Shown one piece after another: positions 59,354-64,000 of a stretch of 64,000 nt of DNA. How positions within the stretch are numbered: position 1 is the first letter of the stretch; every line of letters begins with the position of its first letter. Origin of the DNA: Archivesica marissinica. Taxonomy: Eukaryota > Mollusca > Bivalvia > Venerida > Vesicomyidae. The translations under genes were made by a program, and so were the position numbers. The stretch covers positions 97,210,210 to 97,274,209 of the forward strand of contig CM026390.1 of assembly GCA_014843695.1 (NCBI GenBank), read 5' to 3'. The notes under the pieces are model-generated. The model worked only from the letters and a program-made list of their open reading frames with translations. It was not told the DNA's origin and made no database searches.

Positions 59354-61414
59354 TTAGAAACGCTTTGATTGTTTAATATACTTTTGAACTGCTGCAAATA
59401 TAATTATATTTTCGTTCACATTTAGTGTTTCGCGGCCATGTAAAAGCAGGTTGACACTAAGGGGATGAAACGCTCTAGTTTCATTGAATAGAGTAATTCT
59501 TTGAACAGTAAATTTATTACATTGAAAGAAAAAATGTTCTGAGTCTTCGATTTGGGAGTCAAAGTCACAATGTGGATTTACTCGTATGTAATTATTGAAC
59601 AGGTCATTGTTTAGATTGCTGCACTTGTTTCGTAGTCGGGCATGAAGTACAGAGAGTGATCGTTCGCCATATAAAAAGTGTTTAGGTACGATGGGTGCTT
59701 TGAACATTTCTCTTAGTCTCGATTTAAATATATTTAGTGATTCGGCATTTCGGATACTTGCGTCAAGTGAATTCCATAGAGCTGTTGAGGATGGTATGAA
59801 CGAGTTATTAAAGACTTGTGTTCGCCTTGCGATTGTTGTATAGTTGTCATTATTACGTAATGGGTAGTCTGTAGTTTCAGATACGATATTAGGGAAAATG
59901 TTTCTAAGGTAGCTCGGTATAAGACCTTGTTTTGCTTTAAAAATAGTGCTAAGTTTTTGAATTTTTCGTCTATCAGATAACGGTACCCAACCAATTTCTT
60001 TCGTCAATAAATGGATTGATACGGACCTTGTGAGTCCTGTTACTACACGTGCCGCTTCGAATTGTAGTAGTTCTAAAGATCTCTTTTCGTACTCGGTACA
60101 CCCATCCCATACGACAGAAGCGTATTCCAGAATGGGCCTCATATATGATATATAAATTTGGTTAATAGTATTTCTCTTTAGTTTATATTTCACCGCTCTC
60201 ATTGAACTTAAAACTTTCGTCGCTGATACTGTAATATTATGTATGTGTTCGTGCCATTTAAGATCTGATGATAATGTTAAGCCGAGGTGTTTGTGGTGCT
60301 CAGCAAAATCGAGTTTAGTATTGTTAAAATATAGAGTCGGTCTAAAAGTAACACTGGATGGGAAAATCATAATTTCCGTTTTGTTAGGATTAAAATTTAC
60401 TAGCCATTGGCGTGACCAATCATTAATTTTTTGGAGATCATGATTCAATATTGTTTCAATATATTGCATGTTGTTGGAGGAAACAGCTAGTGAGCTATCA
60501 TCCGCGAATAGTCTTGTTACGCTTAACAAATGTTCAGCTATGTCATTGACGTATATCAGAAATAATAGCGGTCCTAAGGCGGAGCCTTGAGGAACGCCAG
60601 CTGTTAGACTCAGAATACTTGAGATTTCAGATCCTACCACGACAGATTGTTTGCGGTTATACAGGTAATCGTTTAACCATTGAAGAAGTTCACCATTAAT
60701 ACCATATTGTCTAAGTTTAAAAAGAAGGCCTCGGTGCCAGACACGGTCAAACGCTTTCGATATGTCGCAGAACACTATACAGGTTGTTTGTTGTTTGTCA
60801 AATGATTCACAAATTTGATGATATATGTCTAAAAGCTGGTAATTAGTCGAGTGTCCCGGCAGAAAGCCAGATTGCAAAGGATATATTAGATTACTTGAAT
60901 GTAAATGATTGTAAATATGTTTGTATATTACCCTTTTCATGACTTTTCCTATACAACTGATCAATGATATGGGTCTGTAGTTGGAGGGTGTGCTTTTGTT
61001 GCCTTTTTTAAATAGAGGCATAACTTTTGCAAATTTCCAGTTATTTGGATATATACCTTCGTGTAATGATCTTCTAAACAATATGCATAGAGGTTTACTA
61101 ATAGTATTTCGAGTTTCTTTCAACATTCTATGACTAATTTCGTCTGGTCCTACAGCCTTATTTATTAGTAATGAAGAAATTATATCAATTATTTCTTGTT
61201 CTTGAATAACGAAATCAGTTAGGGTTGTATTAGTTTTGGAGACAAAGTTCGGTAACTGAGCATTAGTTTCATCTACGTGTGATACAGAAACAAAATATTC
61301 GTTCAAACAGTTCGCCTTTTCGATATCTGTGATATAATATTTGATAGTGTTATTGTTTTCAACTGTAAGAGGGGGAATAGTGTTGCACTTACTATTATTA
61401 TTTTTAATTAACAT
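59354..61414 (-). CDS. LINE reverse transcriptase (ORF2, C-terminal part)
   Basis: 686 residues from the first ATG, but the same frame is open and typical further upstream to about 61510 (FFNNLEFSLSEANLSNPRSY), so this ATG is not a true start. The frame belongs to the endonuclease frame upstream. RT motifs in order: NWKFAKVMPLFKKG, NYRPISLIS, FCDISKAFDRVWH, AGVPQGSALGPLLFLIYVND, and the catalytic LFADDSS with FADD at 60497-60508. It ends with a C-terminal region closing in YIKQSKRF. Apart from the shift at its start I see no internal stop, so the domain looks intact. The role is target-primed reverse transcription of the element RNA. Confidence 0.93.
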   Translation of the reverse strand: MLIKNNNSKCNTIPPLTVENNNTIKYYITDIEKANCLNEYFVSVSHVDETNAQLPNFVSKTNTTLTDFVIQEQEIIDIISSLLINKAVGPDEISHRMLKETRNTISKPLCILFRRSLHEGIYPNNWKFAKVMPLFKKGNKSTPSNYRPISLISCIGKVMKRVIYKHIYNHLHSSNLIYPLQSGFLPGHSTNYQLLDIYHQICESFDKQQTTCIVFCDISKAFDRVWHRGLLFKLRQYGINGELLQWLNDYLYNRKQSVVVGSEISSILSLTAGVPQGSALGPLLFLIYVNDIAEHLLSVTRLFADDSSLAVSSNNMQYIETILNHDLQKINDWSRQWLVNFNPNKTEIMIFPSSVTFRPTLYFNNTKLDFAEHHKHLGLTLSSDLKWHEHIHNITVSATKVLSSMRAVKYKLKRNTINQIYISYMRPILEYASVVWDGCTEYEKRSLELLQFEAARVVTGLTRSVSIHLLTKEIGWVPLSDRRKIQKLSTIFKAKQGLIPSYLRNIFPNIVSETTDYPLRNNDNYTTIARRTQVFNNSFIPSSTALWNSLDASIRNAESLNIFKSRLREMFKAPIVPKHFLYGERSLSVLHARLRNKCSNLNNDLFNNYIRVNPHCDFDSQIEDSEHFFFQCNKFTVQRITLFNETRAFHPLSVNLLLHGRETLNVNENIIIFAAVQKYIKQSKRF

Positions 61415-61446
61415 TTTAACCGTTTTCCAGTAGGATCTTGGATTAC

Positions 61447-62733
61447 TCAGATTAGCTTCTGATAAAGAGAATTCAAGGTTATTAAAAAATTTCTCTTTAG
61501 CATGTTTTTTAGGTTGTTTACTTTATTACGCATGTGTTTATACAAGTTCCAGTCGGTGGCAGAATTGGTTTTGGTTGCCTTTTTCTTAAACCTGTCACGT
61601 TGCCTTGATGTTCTACGAATAACTGAATCATACCATGGTTTATCGTTTGGTCGGATTGTGACAAACGTTGTAGGAATACATAGTTTTGATAAATTAATGA
61701 ACATGGTAGTGAATGACTCACAGGCTTCGTGTACTGAATGTAAACTTAAAACTGACCAATTTGTCGATTGTATAAGATTATTTAATTTACTAAAATCGGC
61801 GCGTTTGTAATTCCAGACACGACGCTTGTAACTGGTGCTCGAGTGGTTTGTATAATTTATAAAAATGTAGGTCCCATAATGATCACTTATTTCGTACGGG
61901 GTTAAACAAATCCCGGCGACATAAACTGGAACATTATTAGTAACAGCGATGGGATCGAGTAGTGTTGAAGAGTGTTCAGTAACACGTGTTGGTTCATGTA
62001 TTACATTATTCATATCATTAATTAGTAACATATCTTTAAATTTATGGTTGTTGATGTTTAATTGATCCTCGTTAATATCTCCTAACACAATAATGTTGTT
62101 ACAGTACTCGAACGCCTTTTCTATACATATATTAAACTTGTTCCAAAACTCGACAGTAGCGTTTGGTTGGCGGTAAACCGTACAAATAAGATATGTCTCA
62201 TGTTTATTTCTTAATTCTACCCAAAGAGATTCTTCCAAACAATTTTCAATATTCAGCTTACGTTCTGATATTAAATGATCCGATATATAGATGAGCAAGC
62301 CCCCTGAATGGCAAGTGTTATCCTTTCTGTATACTGTTGAAAATGATTCTAAATTAATTTTTTCATTAGACACCGACATATCAAGGTGTGTCTCCGTAAA
62401 GCAGAGGATGTCATAGTCAAGCCAATTATCATTTATGTAATCAATCTTATTCCTTATACTTCTAATATTTTGACAAAAAATCGATAAGCAGTTTGAAGTG
62501 GTTTCATCGTGTGGACCTGGATTTGTTTCAATATTACCACTTAATAGTAATAGTAGTAATATAAATGCGATAATATCAAAGTTGAGACACGGTAAATCAT
62601 ATAACGAACAGCTTAAGTCTTTCACAAAAATATCATAGCATGATAATACAGTATTTGTTGCGATAAAGAGTAATACATCCACTTTATATAATGTGTGATA
62701 GAGACAGACCAATAGTCGTCGTATCGGGCCCAT
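61447..62733 (-). CDS. LINE endonuclease region with 2A-like peptide (ORF2, N-terminal part)
   Basis: I take the first ATG inside the element (62733). The frame is open further to 62862, but that part crosses the insertion boundary into satellite and starts with GTG, so it is not used. The N-terminal part has hydrophobic stretches, then SGNIETNPGP at 62512-62541, a 2A-like recoding motif in which the usual D is N. The AP-endonuclease motifs follow: CQNIRSIRNKI, FTETHLD, VYRQPN, VLGDINED and SDHYG, with the expected N, E, D-x-N and DH residues. The frame ends with a stop just after a T6 run at 61505-61510 (A6 on the coding strand). The RT frame lies one base off, so a 1-base change in that homopolymer is the likely break. 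Confidence 0.88.
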   Translation of the reverse strand: MGPIRRLLVCLYHTLYKVDVLLFIATNTVLSCYDIFVKDLSCSLYDLPCLNFDIIAFILLLLLLSGNIETNPGPHDETTSNCLSIFCQNIRSIRNKIDYINDNWLDYDILCFTETHLDMSVSNEKINLESFSTVYRKDNTCHSGGLLIYISDHLISERKLNIENCLEESLWVELRNKHETYLICTVYRQPNATVEFWNKFNICIEKAFEYCNNIIVLGDINEDQLNINNHKFKDMLLINDMNNVIHEPTRVTEHSSTLLDPIAVTNNVPVYVAGICLTPYEISDHYGTYIFINYTNHSSTSYKRRVWNYKRADFSKLNNLIQSTNWSVLSLHSVHEACESFTTMFINLSKLCIPTTFVTIRPNDKPWYDSVIRRTSRQRDRFKKKATKTNSATDWNLYKHMRNKVNNLKNMLKRNFLITLNSLYQKLI

Positions 62734-62834
62734 TGATATTAATAATACGCAAGTTAGTAATATACATATATCCGCAATTGCGTCTGAATGAATGAATTCA
62801 GTCTTTCTAACTCTACCGTAAGCAACGTTGTAAA

Positions 62835-64000
62835 ATAATGATACACCCTCATTGCTAGACACATTGTGTCCCCATCATTGCTAGACATAATGATACACCC
62901 TCATTGCTAGACACATTGTGTCCCAATCATTGCTAGACACATTGTGTCCCCATCATTGCTAGACATAATGATACACCCTCATTGCTAGACACATTGTGTC
63001 CCCATCATTGCTAGACATAATGATACACCCTCATTGCTAGACACATTGTGTCCCCATCATTGCTAGACACATTGTGTCCCCATCATTGCTAGACATAATG
63101 ATACACCCTCATTGCTAGACACATTGTGTCCCCATCATTGCTAGACATAATGATACACCCTCATTGCTAGACACATTGTGTCCCCATCATTGCTAGACAT
63201 AATGATATACCCTCATTGCTAGACATAATGATACACCATCATTGCTAGACATAATGATACACCCTCATTGCTAGACACATTGTGTCCCCATCATTGCTAG
63301 ACATAATGATACACCCTCATTGCTAGACACATTGTGTCCCCATCATTGCTAGACATAATGATACACCCTCATTGCTAGACATAATGATACACCCTCATTG
63401 CTAGACACATTGTGTCCCCATCATTGCTAGACACATTGTGTCCCCATCATTGCTAGACACATTATGTCACCATCATTGCTAGACATAATGATACACCCTC
63501 ATTGCTAGACATAATGATACACCCTCATTGCTAGACATAATGATACACCCTCATTGCTAGACACATTGTGTCCCCATCATTGCTAGACACATTATGTCAC
63601 CATCATTGCTAGACATAATGATACACCCTCATTGCTAGACATAATGATACACCCTCATTGCTAGACATAATGATACACCCTCATTGCTAGACACATTGTG
63701 TCCCCATCATTGCTAGACATATGATACACCCTCATTGCTAGACATAATGATACACCCTCATTGCTAGACATAATGATACACCCCATTGCTAGACACATTG
63801 TGTCCCATCATTGCTAGACCTTGTGTCCCCATCATTGCTAGACACATTGTGTCCCCATCATTGCTAGACATAATGATACACCCTCATTGCTAGACACATT
63901 GTGTCCCCATCATTGCTAGACATAATGATACACCCTCATTGCTAGACACATTGTGTCACCATCATTGCTAGACATAATGATACACCTCATTGCTAGACAC
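62835..64000. repeat. 26-bp two-type minisatellite, right part
   Basis: This continues the X/Y array of 57901-58964 after the LINE and runs to the window edge. It has the same unit types and mixed XY order. Several units near 63718-63830 and 63985 have single-base or short deletions (ATATGATAC, CACCCCATT, a shortened Y unit). Confidence 0.95.

Larger units (their letters stand above)
58965..62834 (-). mobile_element. CR1/L2-type non-LTR retrotransposon (LINE), 3.87 kb, inserted in satellite
   Basis: The flanks carry ATAATGATA at 58956-58964 and 62835-62843, a 9-bp target-site duplication inside type X satellite units. The minus strand encodes an AP-type endonuclease followed by a reverse transcriptase, separated by one frameshift. 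The 3' untranslated part (59353-58965) ends TAAACTAAACTAAAAAC instead of a long poly(A). The coding frame is already open at the 5' edge, so the copy is probably 5'-truncated and lacks any separate ORF1. The clade is assigned from the protein style only (FADD active site, end KRF, 2A-like segment); CR1 and L2 cannot be told apart by eye. Confidence 0.92.

Noticed and set aside
59734..60443. Short frames overlapping the reverse transcriptase
   Set aside because: They are shadows of the RT frame in other frames or strands.
62734..62862. N-terminal extension of the LINE endonuclease frame
   Set aside because: It begins with GTG in the satellite and crosses the insertion boundary; only the part inside the element can belong to it.

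Overview
The window is eukaryotic and probably from a marine mollusc. It has spliced exons with GT-AG borders, tRNA-derived SINEs with target-site duplications, a CR1/L2-type LINE carrying a 2A-like peptide, and a (TGAG)n-led dispersed repeat of a kind common in gastropods and bivalves. The mollusc assignment is inference from repeat style, not from a database match. More than three quarters of the window is tandem repeat, and it holds two scaffold gaps of exactly 1000 N.

Layout. 1-7300: small minisatellites (56, 21, 54 and 42 bp units), AT-rich unique DNA, a decayed gene of a lineage-expanded family (about 2660-3935), and an interleaved inverted repeat at 4160-4316. 7311-7499: a SINE that runs directly into a very large 43-bp satellite. 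7499-20282: that satellite in one orientation. 20283-21282: gap. 21283-45646: the same satellite in the opposite orientation. 45647-46646: gap. 46647-49411: a related pair of 22-bp and 17-bp satellites. 49435-56828: six exons, minus strand, of one BTB-BACK domain gene with phase-compatible splice sites; its introns hold SINEs, a foldback element and several minisatellites. 57121-64000: 23-bp and 26-bp minisatellites, split at 58965-62834 by a nearly full-length LINE with a 9-bp target-site duplication.

The most unusual observation concerns the BTB-BACK gene. Three of its intronic minisatellites are tandem amplifications of the gene's own exon-intron borders. About 48 copies of a 5' splice site follow one exon, six copies of a 5' splice site (a 90-bp, 30-codon unit containing the BTB core) follow another, and seven copies of a 3' splice site precede a third. 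Where the far end of an array can be read, the unit is bounded by short homology between exon and intron, which suggests microhomology-primed duplication followed by expansion.

Limits: the gene is partial at both ends, exon borders are read by eye with no transcript evidence, copy numbers are approximate, and the length and orientation of the satellite contig between the two gaps cannot be trusted.
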